From Stropharia rugosoannulata (Eukaryota > Basidiomycota > Agaricomycetes > Agaricales > Strophariaceae), in assembly GCA_028532985.1 (NCBI GenBank), contig JANCIK010000001.1, positions 3,472,001-3,536,000 on the forward strand: a stretch of DNA of 64,000 nucleotides, in the 5' to 3' direction. The notes under the pieces are model-generated. The model had not been told where the DNA came from and made no database searches. It saw only the letters and a list, made by a program, of their open reading frames with translations. Of the stretch, positions 24,413-37,291 are shown piece after piece (the stretch's first letter is position 1; each line of letters opens with the position of its first letter). Position numbers and translations under genes: made by a program.

Positions 24413-25825
24413 TTACCCGGAATCGATTAACATAGGGCCAGTAGTTCCACTTTGAGCACTCTGGATGATATCAGCAGGAACAATTGCGTTTAGCTGCAAG
24501 TCAGTGCCGGAATTTATCCAATTTGCAGTTATCTCATCTACAATTCTCTTTAAATCCGGGGTCCAATGTGGCATTTGTACGTTCAAATGTAAGACCTTCC
24601 ACTGACGAATGGGTCGAGTCTTTCCCGGAACTCCGATGAAGTGAATTAGACAAATGAATGTTGTGATTATGAGGTGATTGCATCTAAACTCGCGCAGATT
24701 CGGACAGATATAACCTCCATGTCTTGGAGTGACAAACAGCTCCAGGATATTGATAGCCGGAGATGCCTGCGTGGTGTCCCATTCCAGTATAAGGGTGGTT
24801 AATTGAGGGCAATAAATCAACTGAGAAACTAGTATAACATGGTACTGGTGCGGGTCGGGAATACGTTTGATCACCAAAGCGCGCAGACGTAGTGAGTGTT
24901 CGAAGAGATTTCGGCATCCAACTAGAAAGTGATGAACGACTAAGGTATGCAGGACAGGTGCCTTCAGATAACTCGTTATCGATGCCCAGTTAGGGTTGTT
25001 AACAATTACTTCCAGGAAAATGAGCTGCCGAAGTAGGACATACTCGATAACTTCGTGATCAGCATCCATCTCAAGTGTAAGGTAGTGCAGTCGTGTGGCC
25101 TGGCGCAGGAATTCTACGTGCATGCGCAGTGCGAACCTTCTGTCAACCAATTTTGAGGACATCCTGAGATGTCCAAGATTCTGGAAGCAGCCACGAATAT
25201 TCTCCAAAAACGCTCCGTCGTACCCAGTCAAAGAGAGTTGTCTGAGACTTGGCGCACGGAATATGCTACATGTAGTGATGGGATGGTTTTGTCCGATCCA
25301 GGAAAGATCAACATTGCATAAATGTGGCGTGTCTTCTACGTTGAGCCTCAAAAGTGGCTCATAGCACGAGTAGTTCATCCTCCAGTGGAGAGCTAGTACA
25401 CGCAAACGAGAAGCGCAGTTGGCTATGGTTTCTATTACTTTTCGTATTTCGGCAGGGTAATTGTTAGAAATCGAAAAGCATGGTCCATCGAGTCTGATGG
25501 ACAAAGGCAATCCTCCAGAACGATTGATACATCTCCTGATCGTGCCTACTTGCGACTTCAGAGATGGTTTCGATAAAATATGCCACGGTTGAGTCGGATC
25601 GCGCAGTCGCTGCGGGGGAACGCGGATTTGGAACCAGAGAGCGTTCCACAAGCGAGGAGTAGTCGCAGCTATCCGTCGCAACGGACTTGAAATATGTGTT
25701 AGAAGAAGTGGTTGTCTATTTGGGGAAATCGGGACTGAGTAGTCAACTCCGACGGCCAGGAATATCTCGCTGATTAGTTCTGGCGGAAGCTTGTAGATAG
25801 GAGCTAACGATGGGGAGCTCTCCAT
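24413..25825 (-). CDS. F-box protein with leucine-rich C-terminal region
   Basis: This intronless frame of 470 codons starts at the ATG at 25825. The F-box-like motif is at residues about 12-70 (LPPELISEIFLAV, then LLLTHISSPLRRIAATTPRLW). The remainder is a series of irregular leucine-rich units (APSLRQLSLTGYD, LHYLTLEMDADHEV, LIYCPQLTTLILEWD) ending in a conserved Trp-rich tail (RQWKVLHLNVQMPHWTPD). F-box proteins recruit substrates to SCF ubiquitin ligases through Skp1. Substrates of this expanded fungal family are unknown. It has close paralogues at 26865, 44621, 46458 and 53201 in this window. Confidence 0.85.
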   Translation of the reverse strand: MESSPSLAPIYKLPPELISEIFLAVGVDYSVPISPNRQPLLLTHISSPLRRIAATTPRLWNALWFQIRVPPQRLRDPTQPWHILSKPSLKSQVGTIRRCINRSGGLPLSIRLDGPCFSISNNYPAEIRKVIETIANCASRLRVLALHWRMNYSCYEPLLRLNVEDTPHLCNVDLSWIGQNHPITTCSIFRAPSLRQLSLTGYDGAFLENIRGCFQNLGHLRMSSKLVDRRFALRMHVEFLRQATRLHYLTLEMDADHEVIEYVLLRQLIFLEVIVNNPNWASITSYLKAPVLHTLVVHHFLVGCRNLFEHSLRLRALVIKRIPDPHQYHVILVSQLIYCPQLTTLILEWDTTQASPAINILELFVTPRHGGYICPNLREFRCNHLIITTFICLIHFIGVPGKTRPIRQWKVLHLNVQMPHWTPDLKRIVDEITANWINSGTDLQLNAIVPADIIQSAQSGTTGPMLIDSG

Positions 25826-26864
25826 TCCAGCAGACCCCCCTTGGTCTCGGCGGACAGACGGTGTTGAACTGATATTCGCGATCTACACGAATCCCCGATA
25901 TCTAGTCGATGTGTTCTGCCAACATGCACAGAAGCTTTGTACCGAGGAAAGGCTGTTTTTCTCTTCAAATCAAAGTATGTCCTATGAGGAATCAATGAGT
26001 TTTAGACCAAAGAAACAAGCTAATTAGTCTAGAATCGATTTCGAGTTGAAACAATCTTACTTATGCAACGACGTTGAATCGGATTCGAAAGTGATGCTGA
26101 AATGATAATAAGTAGTGATTTATTCACCACTGTTCTCCGCCAGGGGAGTCGGAGAGGTCTGAATCTGGAGTGGCGAAGTCGATAGGAGGCGCAGTAATCC
26201 TCGAAGCTTGAATATTAAATATACAATGGTCATGCTTTGGAGAGCTTAACGTGGTAAACTATTAGGCCTTGAGTTAGTGGCTCGGACTCGGGCGAAGCTT
26301 TGTGCTTACATAAACGTGTCATCACACGATAGCCACGTTTGTCATACATAAAACCTCACTTCAGATGAAATGGTCGCTATTCCGTCGCCTCAAACCGTAC
26401 TGAAAGTGGTGTGGTTACAATAGCTTGATAGGCTAAGAAAAGACATGAATTCTTCAGGGCGAAATGCATATAACTAACAAAATTGAATACATAACTTCAA
26501 ACGAGTGACCTGTGCCCAGAGAAGTGAGTTATCTTATCTTATGTATCCTGTCAAGAGGTTCATTGGTATCGTTACACTTTTTCCAAATTAAGAGGACTTC
26601 AGACCTGGTGGGACCTTAGTTTTCAGCACGGTGATGAACTGTAGTCATAAGTGATAAAAAGGCTGAGAATCGATCAGTCTTGCCAAGCGTCTTGGCGTAA
26701 GGCATTTAAGCGCCCACACTTGACTCAAACGGTCATAATACTCAGTTGATACTCATAATACAAAAGTCCAGCACATATGAAGTGAAAGGCTCCAGAAAAT
26801 ATGTTGAGAAGCTTCCGCACCGTATATACATGATACTTACATCATAACATACTCTCTGTTCTGG
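25826..26864. other. Intergenic between two F-box genes
   Basis: About 1 kb of AT-rich sequence contains the promoter of the F-box gene at 24413 and the 3' flank of the one at 26865. I see no gene, RNA or transposon terminus in it. Confidence 0.3.
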
Positions 26865-28235
26865 TTACGGTGTATTAACTACGTTCAACTGTAAGTCAAT
26901 CGCCGCATCCATCATTTCCGCGGTTAATGTATGTAATGCCTGCTTCGTTGTTGTACTCCAATCTGTCAGCTGTACACTCATGTGAATCCTCCTCCAGAGT
27001 CGCCGGGGTGGAGAGCTACTCGTTCCCCCTCCAAGAAAGCGAGACAGAGTGTCAAATGACGTGCGGATGGTGTGGCTACATCTAAAATTGCAGAGATTAG
27101 GACCCAAAAGAAAGGATCCACCCTGCTGCTTCAGAAACTTTTCGAGAATATTTTCTGTAACCAGGTTGCTTCGCGCAGTTTTCCATGAAATGGAGAGGGA
27201 TGAAATTTGAGGGCAATATAGCACCCGAAGGGATAGCATATAAGCGTCGTGGTAAGAGATATGCACTTTGAGATCGCGAAGGAGTAAGGAGCTCCTTAAC
27301 AGGCCTTCACAATGGGAAAAGTCATTGTGAATCTTCAATGTCTCCAATGCAGGCGTGTGTAAATATTTGAGAATTGAAGTTGTACTGCTTCCCGGGATGG
27401 CGGCGATTACTTCCAAGGACTTGAGATGGCTTAGAAATATTTGATCAATGGTATCGTTACCTGGTTCACCACTGTTGATTGAAAGGAAATTCAGGCTTTT
27501 TGTCTGTAGTAGCACATACGCCTGTGTGCGTAGCACCAAGTTCCTTGGAACGACCGACGCTCCGAGGTCTAGGTCGATCAGATTCGCCCAGCAGACGCGA
27601 GGATTTTGCAAGCACCAATTGTCATACCCCTTTAATGACAACTTTCTGAGACTGGGCGCACCAAGTATGTTGCTCGATCCAAGTGGGTGGCTTTGACCTG
27701 ACCACGAAATATTGATAGAGTAAAGCATAGGTGTGTCATTGGCGCTGAGGTCAAAGAGCGGTTGGTAGCCTGTCGGATGTAAAACACATTGCAGGGAGAG
27801 ATGGCGCAAGCGAGTGGCGACGTTGGCTATGATCTGGACCATTTCCCGGAATTCTACCGGGTACCGCGTTATATTAGCAATATTGTTCCATGATTCTTCG
27901 CAAAATATAGACAATGGAAAAGGAGCAGAGCGATCGATGCATTCCTGGATGGTGCTTATTCGGGACTTCAAAAGCAATCTGCTAGAATCTGCCCGGGACA
28001 GTCCCCCAGCTGCTGGTAGATCCCCTAGCTCAAATGAAAGTTTAGTCCATAGAGCAGGCGTCGTCACAACTATGCACCGCAAATCGCGGGATATCTGTGT
28101 CAAGGAGAGAGGGGCCTCTCTCCGAGAAAGCCGACCCGAACGCTCGCAGGCCAGGAATATCTCGCTAATTAGTTCTGCTGGAAGAGCTTGAAGCAGTGAC
28201 ACAGCTGGGGATTTGTCCTCGGATGTCTCCACCAT
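26865..28235 (-). CDS. F-box protein with leucine-rich C-terminal region
   Basis: This intronless frame of 456 codons starts at the ATG at 28235. The F-box is at residues about 15-75 (LPAELISEIFLACERSG, then LSLTQISRDLRCIVVTTPALW). Leucine-rich units follow (APSLRKLSLKGYDNWCL, LKSLEVIAAIPGS, LYCPQISSLSISWK), then the tail RRLWRRIHMSVQLTDWS that marks this paralogue group. The start codon lies only about 160 bp from the left terminus of the Plavaka element, so that insertion sits in or near this gene's promoter. The frame is complete with no break. The role is inferred as an SCF substrate adaptor. Confidence 0.85.
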   Translation of the reverse strand: MVETSEDKSPAVSLLQALPAELISEIFLACERSGRLSRREAPLSLTQISRDLRCIVVTTPALWTKLSFELGDLPAAGGLSRADSSRLLLKSRISTIQECIDRSAPFPLSIFCEESWNNIANITRYPVEFREMVQIIANVATRLRHLSLQCVLHPTGYQPLFDLSANDTPMLYSINISWSGQSHPLGSSNILGAPSLRKLSLKGYDNWCLQNPRVCWANLIDLDLGASVVPRNLVLRTQAYVLLQTKSLNFLSINSGEPGNDTIDQIFLSHLKSLEVIAAIPGSSTTSILKYLHTPALETLKIHNDFSHCEGLLRSSLLLRDLKVHISYHDAYMLSLRVLYCPQISSLSISWKTARSNLVTENILEKFLKQQGGSFLLGPNLCNFRCSHTIRTSFDTLSRFLGGGTSSSPPRRLWRRIHMSVQLTDWSTTTKQALHTLTAEMMDAAIDLQLNVVNTP

Positions 28236-28396
28236 AACTACCAGTCCGACTTTCTTTGTGATGAGAAGTTATGTGATGCCTGTAATGTTTCCTGTAATGT
28301 CTAAGCTTAAGAAGATCGATCAGCATGTTATTGACCCTCACCTATGCGCTGAAGGCGGGGATGGGCCGAGGGTACTATAAAAGTAGCTGCTAAACC

Positions 28397-28407
28397 TGTC
28401 GGAAACT
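28397..28407 (+). repeat. Left terminal inverted repeat of the Plavaka element
   Basis: TGTCGGAAACT is the exact complement of the right end. Beyond these 11 bp the two ends stay similar but imperfect (left AGCCTGATCAGGC, right GGCCCCTGATCATGC read inward). Confidence 0.75.
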
Positions 28408-29073
28408 TCAAACTAGCCTGATCAGGCAAGTCCCTTGATCAGGCCAGTCCTCCGGCTGATCAGACTAGTGCCAGGCCATGATTAGCTGAGATTTCGCATA
28501 ATCATGCCAGGTCGATCTAATCATTAAGCGAGGGATATAAATAGGCGTAATTGAAGTCGGACATTCCCACACATTGACCTTCACCTCACCTCATTCATGT
28601 TGTAGCTCACCAGGTAAGGACCGGTATTACAAGATACTTTACATACCAGCTAGTGTACATTAGATATATATCCCTATGTAGTTTAATAGAGGACCCCTCC
28701 ATATCTAGTCCTTCAAACTTACAAATGATTCTGTGACTATGATGTGAAGTCCATTGGCAGTCCGTGTGAAAGTAACTTTGATGCAGCTGAATAGCACTCA
28801 TCCCAACCTCATTCATGTTGTAGCTCACTTGTTAGGGACCAGTATTATGAGAGAAGTGCTATAGTTTATTCTAAGTAGTATATGTACATTATTCTCAAGT
28901 TGAATAGAGAACCCCTGCTTTCCTACTATTTAAATCAATAACTTCACGCGTACTGACTTGATAAGTCTCATGTCATGTTGTATTATCTGATGTCTATCTT
29001 TACTCCGCTTTCATATCACTGGCTTCAGTGAATAGTATGCTTTCTTTCTTTCCCCTCACATCATACTAGTACC

Positions 29074-31671
29074 ATGCCTGAATACCGGGAGTGCTTAGCT
29101 CATTATTTATACTTGAAATCAGCCTTCAACTACATGAAAGATAAAGGCTATGATCTTTCGGTTCAACAATTGTGGGCAGATGAAACAAAGCCTAAAACTA
29201 GTACTGGGAAACAGCGTAGCAAAAACAGCTTAGTCACTCCTTTAGAAAATACCTCTACTGCTAAACGAGGCAGCCAGTATAATATGGCTAGTCTTTTTCC
29301 TCCAGCTCTACTTCTTACAAAAAGCAACCCAAATCCACCGGAGGTTAACACACTTGTATGGAGAGGTTTATGGTCAACTCCAAGATCTGTTATCTTGGAT
29401 TTTACTTCTCAAGTATTTCAAGTAAGCTTATTAAATCTTTATATGCTAGTAAAAATAACCACCATTTTACAGTTGGCCTACCTAACTCATACATCCGTCC
29501 AATGGTACAATAAAGACACCTGGAATAATGTTGTCAAGATAACTCCAAATGCAAGGCGAGGTACAGAATTGCTATAGCATTTGAGTTTCCAAATAGTGTC
29601 ATAGCCTTTCTTTCTCTTGATAACTTGTTTCAAGTTTGTAGTATCTTTATTATGTTTATCATGAGTATTTACTTACAGTATCTGTCTTAGCCGCAATGGG
29701 CAACGCTAAAGTCAGGGCTCAAATTACCGCCAGCAGATGTATACAATTTCAAGGACTTTCTTCAAGTTGTTGCCAATTGGATTGAATCCAGGCTTGACTT
29801 GGCCGATTCTAGAAGATTATCCTATGCATGTACTGTTATCAGAGGAGCAAATGAGGTATTTGGAGGAGTTGGAGTTTACACAATCAATGAAATATTCTTT
29901 GATGCAGGTATGTATTGTAATAATGTTTAACAGTCTCTTATAATCTAACCAGTGACTAGGACTGTCTCCATATCTTACTGAGTCGGAAATATTCAATTGT
30001 CCTTCTCGAGTGGCCCGGTTATGTGAGGCCTTCTGGGAATTTGCATACAAGTCGCACACTAAATTACCGTATGCAACTTATCCTTAAAATCATGTATGTA
30101 AATAACTAATTACATATAGAAACCTTTTGTCCAAGACATCGCAGGGGGGCATTATTGCTCCTACAAATAGGCAAAGAAAGGAATACAATAGCTGGCTACA
30201 TGTATATGCAAGAGAGTACTCTGCATTATCTCATCGCATGTATGCGCTAGCACACCTATAATGTATGTTGGCCTCTATTGTTCATAATGTACATACACTA
30301 ATATTGAGTCCAGAGTGTCTTAAATAATTTGGAGAACAATGGTCAGCCGTGGTATCGGAATGACAAAGGAAATGGCTTGTTTGACATTTTCGATCCTGAT
30401 TTAATTGAAAATGCACTGAATACTTCTCTGAAAGAGTTGAATCTTGGACACTTAATCTTTGGAGAAGAGCAGTGGAAGGGCTTCGGTCAATCTATGCCGA
30501 CTAGAGATGATCCAATAACAGCATTGTATCGTAGGATGGGTATGTTCTTAAATTTACATTTGGTGTTATCTTAACATAATGCTCATGTTAAACTAGGCTG
30601 GATAGGTGTCTCAACGCACCTCAGCCAGTATGTGGATCTTTTTCAACAACAGAATCCTAAAAACCTAAAGAAATGGACAACAAAAACTTCCCGGATTAGC
30701 TCAAAACAAATCTGGTCAATATCTCCTCCTTTTTCTGCGAACTCATTTGCATATAAAGGTGCCGCACAGCCTAAAGGTCTTGAGCCCGTAGCAGAAGCTC
30801 AAAGATCATCAATGTTTTTCTTAAACATGATTAAAGCCAAGAATGGTGTTGCAGTAGGGCCATTGGAATATTGCGGCCATGGTTTAGTTGTGAAGACAAC
30901 ACACAGTAAAAAACGGTACACTCCTATTTCTTTTTCAATCCATATTTTGATTCCATATTTTTTAGTGTTTCTGCTATACGTGCTACTCGAGACGAAATAC
31001 TTGCACAGCCCATGTCTTCCACAAAGCCTATACAGTATGGATATTTGTCACCGAAGAAGAAATCTGTGCTGGACGAGAATAGGCCAGTATCCGATGATCA
31101 GCCTACCACAGAAGAAGAAAGCGACCATAGTGCAGCTGTCAATGATGCAGAAACCAAGGACAATAGGACAGAAGAAACAGAGGACAAGCTAGAGTCCGAA
31201 CAAAAACCAGAGTTATATTGGCAATATGGCCCAGAATACCCTCATGAGGAAACACCTCAATTTCCCCACCTATTGTCATCTTCTTCAGTAATTCAGTCTG
31301 AAGATCAGTACTCCTCAGAAGCTATTGATGCGTCCAGCAGTCAAGATGAAAATCAGTATTCCTCTGCAATTTCTGAGATTTCTGACAACCAAGACGACGA
31401 CTTGCAGTCATTACTTAACCCTATTGAAAGGCTTTCATACTCATCAAGGAACGTCTCACCATCTTCTGCATTGACTTCAAACCTTTATGAATCTGAACCA
31501 AGCAGTCCTACTGCCGGACCGTCTCAACCGCCTCGCAAGAGAAAAACAAGTCATATATCTGCTGATAAAGCAATGGTTCAGGAAGCAACAGAAGTCTTAC
31601 TGGGTAAAAGGCAGCGCAAAGAACAAGGAGCATATGCAAGGCCAAAAAGATTGTACAAGAAGAAAATGTAG
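29074..31671 (+). CDS. Unrecognised protein carried by the Plavaka element
   Basis: An ATG at 29074 opens a chain of at least seven exons that can be followed with short GT-AG introns to a stop at 31671, giving roughly 700 residues. Segments include SLFPPALLLTKSNPNPPEV, LPPADVYNFKDFLQVVANWI, ANEVFGGVGVYTINEIFF, a Trp-containing block (GEEQWKGFG) and PLEYCGHGLVV. The last about 220 residues form a Ser/Glu/Asp-rich acidic region that ends in a strongly basic stretch (PPRKRKTSH, GKRQRKEQGAYARPKRLYKK), which would suit a nuclear localisation signal. I do not recognise a family. Its place inside the transposon, on the transposase strand, suggests a helper or cargo protein. The exon joins were only partly verified. 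Confidence 0.5.
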
Positions 31672-32490
31672 GAGGTAGTAGAAGAAATCTAAGAAATTGT
31701 AATATATGAGATCTTTGCCTTATCTGATTGTGTCACAACTTGCTCTACTCCAGCATCCGGATCAATTATTGTATCACGAAGTCAAAGAAGGTTACAAGTA
31801 TAGTATCAACAGTAAACAAGTACGTTGCCATATAGCATCTGTAGCGATACGCAGAGACCTGCTTGGAAGAACCTATCTGTCAAGCCACTTACTAGTGGCA
31901 TCATCAACAATAGTCCATATTGGAAATCCTATTCCGTAAAGCTTGTCATGCCCATCACCGGCCCAGCGCTCATGAATTCCAATAGGCATCACATCTTGTT
32001 TCTACCATTCCAGATATGCAAATGTTCGTGTTAGTAAGGCTGTAGAAACAGACCAAGGTAGATCCATCAGATAGTCTTGCAACAGCAGCCACTAGTCTTA
32101 AAGCTATTTGGTAAAGAAACTTTATAATAGTTTCTACATACCGTTTGGTATCAGGAGGAGGCTGTGATTTATGTTTGTATTGATACTAGACCCAATGATA
32201 ATCTAAAGGAGGCTTCATTAAAAGGCCAATGTCATAGCGACACATTGCTTACTAGACCGTGGGACACTGACTTACGGTGGGAAACTGACTTATTGTGGGA
32301 AACTGACTTGCACAAAACAGTACAATGTGGGCTATGGACATAGGGGATAAGCTAAGAATATAATGAGAGGCACTATAGTAGTAATGTAATAGAGTACAAC
32401 TACCATATCAGTGCTACTGTGATTGATAGGCAAGGCCCAAAAACATATATAATATCCTTAAACCTGATATACCAGCTGCATCAGCTTGCC
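31672..32490. other. Spacer inside the Plavaka element with an 18-bp x3 tandem repeat
   Basis: Between the unknown gene and the transposase I see no supported coding exon. Three near-identical 18-bp units (GTGGGAAACTGACTTATT type) lie at 32259-32312. The spacer should include the transposase promoter. Confidence 0.5.
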
Positions 32491-35400
32491 ATGACATCTC
32501 GACTTAAAGCAGCCTTTGCTAATTGTCAGTACTGTGGTGAATCTTTCAATGCCCGTGGAGTTGCATCACACGAGCGCCGATACTGTCAACAACGTCCACA
32601 GCCAGTGCATAATGATGCCAGAGACCACTCAAACTTTGAAGAGCTTCAAGCTGGTGCGCATATTTGGGTTTCACACACTTGATTATCTCTATCTAAATAG
32701 ATGCCCTTGAAGGCCGAGCATCAATGTTATCCCAGGCTGTGGAGCGTCAAGCTCAGCTACTCAATACCAATCATCTTGAGAACACAATTGGTCAAGGACA
32801 GTCTCTACTTCTTGGCACACAACTACTTCAGAACCAGTATGATGGTCTGGACATTTCTGGTGTGTAACTACTATTTAACTTCTATATCTACATGTCAATT
32901 GTACATATTGGTTTATAAACCTACAGGACAACAAACAGCACAAATCTCTGAAATAATGGATGAGGATGTACAGAGTAACATTGACGATGCCCATGACGAT
33001 TCAGATCCTGCTAATGGCAATTCTAATACTGATTCTGATGATGAATCCGTGGACTCAGAGGCTCTTCCTACTGCCAACTATAGATCATTGGAGCAGCAAA
33101 GCATTAGTGCGACTCTAGGCTATGCGGGTGAACGTTCTCTGACAACAATGGCATCCCTGAACGATATCCGGATTGAATACCACCCCTCTTCAAATGAAGG
33201 ACCAGTAACATATTCATTTAATGATTACTGCAACACAAGTGACATTGACCCTACGGATGAATACCTACGCTCAGTAGCTCTTGAATCAGCTTACATTCCA
33301 GGTAATAAAGACTTGCAGTCTAATGCAGAGACTTACAAGAACCGTCCATGGCACCCATTCTCAACCCGACTTGATTTTGATCTTGCTGAACTCATCCTCG
33401 ACTGCCATATGAATGGACAGCAAACAGGTGTTATTTTGTCAATAGTCAACAGCATTAAACAAACAATTATCGAGGCACATGCAGAGTCTGTTACTATCCG
33501 AAACCAAGCACACCTCGACACACTTTGGGATCATGCACGTAGAACACGCACAGTTGGGGTGAGCTAATCATGTCTATTTATTATAATTCTATTTAATCAA
33601 CAATACCCTAACACATATTCTTTATCCACTAGTTTGTGAAACAATCCTTTCCAGTAATTTACAAGGAGAAGAACTTGTATATGATGTGTGGTACAGGCCA
33701 TTATGGGACTGGTGTATCGAGCTGCTTACTGACAAAGCTCTCATACACGAGTTTCACTGGACTGCAGAAAGGCTTTACAAGTTTAATGGCCAAGAGTTTG
33801 AGCGTTTTCTTGATGAACCTTGGACTGCAGATTTATGGTGGTCCCTGCAGGTAAAATCTCTCTTCTAATATGTATGATCTAAGACAAGCTAACACAAGCT
33901 AAATTTTTATTAGAGTGGTATGCCTCCAACTGCATCACCTTTCTTTATAATCATGTATGCAGACAAGACTAGGCTATCATCATTTGGCACAGAGAAGGGT
34001 TATCCAGTTCTTGCACGGTGTGCAAACCTACCCATATCCATTCGGAATAGTACAACATCTGGTGGTGGTCGTTTGGTTGGCTGGTTACCCATTGTATGTT
34101 TGACGCACTTCTCAGTTATTATTAATCACTCATTATTTAAATCTCCATTTAGCCTGAGGAAACAGCACGAGACAGTGCTAAAAAGGATTTTGTAAATTTG
34201 AAACGTGTTATCTTGCACAAGGCATTCCATGAAATAATCAAATCTATCGAAGCATATGCATCCTTTGGGGCATCTGTCAAATGTGGCGACAATGTCGAGC
34301 GTCAAATCTTCCCACGTTTGTTAATGTTATCAGCCGACTATGAAGAGCAGTATGTATCACATATTACTAAATGAATGTTTGTAGTAACAGACATAATTCT
34401 AATTCTACTTCTTTTGTTCTCTTAAAGATCCATGATTACTCTAATCCGTGGAGGCAAGAGCCATTTCCCGTGCCCAAGATGCCTTGTTCCAAAAGACGAA
34501 ATCATAAACTTGTCTAAGCGGTGGATACCACGAACCTCGAGCTCAATGGAAAAGATCTGGAACGAGGCTCAAGACCTGAGCAAAACAGAAGCTGAGAAAT
34601 TATTAAAGGCCCATGGCCTTCGGGATGTTAAGGTTAGCCACGCTATTCTACATGTCAAATTCATTAATCAGACTAATAATGTTCCTGTGAACTTTAATTA
34701 TTAATTGCATTGTGGCAGAATGTATTTTGGAGCTTGAAGGATGCTGATGTATATCAACTATCCTGTTGGGATCGCCTGCATGCATACCACGGAGGATTGT
34801 TTGAGGACCATCTTCTTGAAGAAGTCAAGCGTATTTTGAAAGAGGCATCAGGGCGTGTGCTTGCAGAGAAAATTGATAAAGCGTGAGCTGTCCTAATTAA
34901 TTTTAAAATCAGAGAATGCTCATAATATAATTAATTCTACATTAAAGCTTAGGCAAAATTCCGCCATGGAGTGATTTGAATCATTTTAAATCACTTGCTG
35001 CAACTGGAGAGTTTGCCGATGGAACAAAGTTTGAGGACCTTTCCAAGGTATGTAAATTATGTCTTGTATTAGCTTGCAAGACTTTCGTTTACTCAAAATA
35101 TTATTGTGGCACTCTATCAGGTTATTATCTTTGCATCACTAGACGCATTCCAGTCCAACTCGGTCACACACTATGCCGAAGATGATCCTCGAAGTGGCCA
35201 TGAATACTCACGAGAGGGATACAACCTATTAAGAGTTATACGCAGCTACCTTGAGCTTGACATGTATGCAGGATTGACAGTCCATACAACATCAACTATT
35301 GCTGCTGGGGAAGCCGAACTTCTCACATTTGAAAGTGCACTTAAAGTGAGCTGCACCTTTTCTAATTTATATAACGTGAATACAGATAGCTAATAAATTG

Positions 35401-36505
35401 TGATTATGTTTTAGAAGTATCTGAAGGGCACATCAAATAAAAAAAAGAAATGGAACTTTCCCAAGCTTCATACTCACCAGCATATGTTCCAAGACATAAT
35501 TGAGAAAGGAGCAACTCGGAATTACAATACCAAACCAAGTGAGAAGGCCAATGGACCTTTGAAAAAATACTATCAACGACATACCAACTTCAAGAATGTT
35601 GCAAAACAGGTAGTGTATAATAGCATGTATTTTTGACGCTAATATCTCATACAATCTGATAGGTTCTTGCAGTCCAAGAAAAGGATGTCATTGCAACATT
35701 AATACGAACAGATATTACCCTTTTTGATGCTGCAGCAGAAATTGCGAGGGAGAATAAAGCAGAGATTGTGGATCGAAACAACAATCAGGATGCAGGTAAC
35801 TCAGGTGGTGATATAGAGACACCTCGTGTGCTTCATGGTTCACATCTTTCACCATGTACACTGGAGCAACTTGCACATGGCCATTCGGATGATTCTGCCT
35901 TTACTAATCTACGACGAAAATTAGGCAGGTCACTTGAACAAAAACTCAACACACCACGAATCACCTTGCATGATTCTGATATGGTATGCAAGTCTGCTAC
36001 GCATGATTTGCTAGTTCTATTGACCAGCATCAATGTAATGTTTTTAGATCACACCTTATCAGAACATTAAAGCTATGTTCACGTCAGTTGTTGACTGGCG
36101 CATTAACTCCAACATAATCAGAGCAAATCCAAAGTTTCATAACAGGCCACGATACGACTTTGCCCTTGTGAAAATCGATGAATCAAGCTCTGTTTTTGTC
36201 CAGGTTCTATTTATACTCCAGATTACATACAAGGACATCAAACATTTTATGGCACTTGTTCTGCCATATGATCGCCTCTCTTGCAAATGCATCACCACCG
36301 TGACAGAGATCTACGACTCCACCGTGTATGTCCACGGCCTCGGGCATCAAGTGTGTTTATTGATACCAATAGCATTATCCGTGGTGCTTTACTAGTTGAA
36401 GATCCATCTTCACCTGGTGGTGAACATTTGGTTGTTCCTTTTGTGGATGAAGATATGTGGATGCGATTGAAGTCAATGAGCCTACCTACAAACATACCAA
36501 TGTAG
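32491..36505 (+). pseudogene. Plavaka-family transposase, apparently frameshifted
   Basis: The ATG at 32491 opens an exon with a C2HC-type zinc finger (CQYCGESFNARGVASHERRYC pattern). An acidic linker follows, then conserved Plavaka blocks: WYRPLWDWCIELL, FLDEPWTADLWWSLQ, MYADKTRLSSFGTEKGYPV, GGGRLVGWLPI, LSADYEEQ, CPRCLVPKDEI, SCWDRLHAYHGGL and KPSEKANGPLKKYY, then the C-terminal ALLVEDPSSPGGEHLVV. The acidic residues expected for a DDE-type nuclease are present. Two points need a one-base change of frame: near 33677 (between the EKNL and YDVWYRPL parts) and near 36272 (after LVLPYDR). No intron explains either, so the copy looks inactivated, though assembly error is possible. The family catalyses cut-and-paste transposition; binding sites are presumably the TGATCA repeats at the ends. 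Confidence 0.8.
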
Positions 36506-37291
36506 TTTACAAACTATGAACATTACACAAGGCTTTGAATGCTATTATTTTTACGTTGTCTTGGGAATTCTCACAGCTACAGTGCACTAGGAGTAGAATT
36601 AGGCAGGATTTTGGAGTTTGTATCACCTTCGAGTATGCTGCTTATGCCCAAGGTATTATACCAACTAGATTGTAATTGATTCTAGTGCAAAGTTCAAGCG
36701 TGATTTGGCCCCACATATAGGCGTGAGAGTTTACCCAGCAGTCTCTGATGCGCAATATTTCTACGGCTATGCAGCATACTTGGGCTTTTAATTATGTTAT
36801 CGATGAGGGTCCTCTTTACACACATATAGATGTCATCTGTATATGTATACCATCATATCTACAAGTTTTCTAATAATACTGGTCCCGTTGGAGCGTGCTA
36901 TGAGTAGAATTAGTTGAGTCCACTGAGGCAGTGACTGCTCATCGTTCTCACACGGTATCCAAGAATATATAAGTAGAAATAAATTGATCCATGTGCCATT
37001 TGGTTTAATTGCTTCTCTGGATGCAATGTCATGTGTACTGTACCCATGCCTTTGCTTGATAGCAATAGATGTCAATTGCACCTGATGGTTCACAGAGATT
37101 TTAGAATAGTTTTAATTAACCATAGATAGTAAAAATGTCCCGACAGTTGAGAGAGTTAATTATAGTCAAATTTCTCATTCACAAGCTCAGCAGCTGGTAT
37201 AAACCTCAACAATCTGTCGTACTTGACTCCAGGGGATCTTTTTTACGCCAAAATTCTGAGACCTACACTTTGTTTTCTATTACTCTGAAAC
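36506..37291. other. Spacer inside the Plavaka element
   Basis: This AT-rich stretch lies between the transposase and the DUF6698-like gene. No supported exon or repeat was seen. It should contain the promoter of the downstream gene. Confidence 0.35.

Noticed and set aside
29074..31671. Possible TET/JBP dioxygenase inside the transposon
   Set aside because: Such enzymes are known passengers of basidiomycete transposons, so I looked for the iron-binding HxD...H pattern with a downstream Arg. No convincing match was found in the exons.
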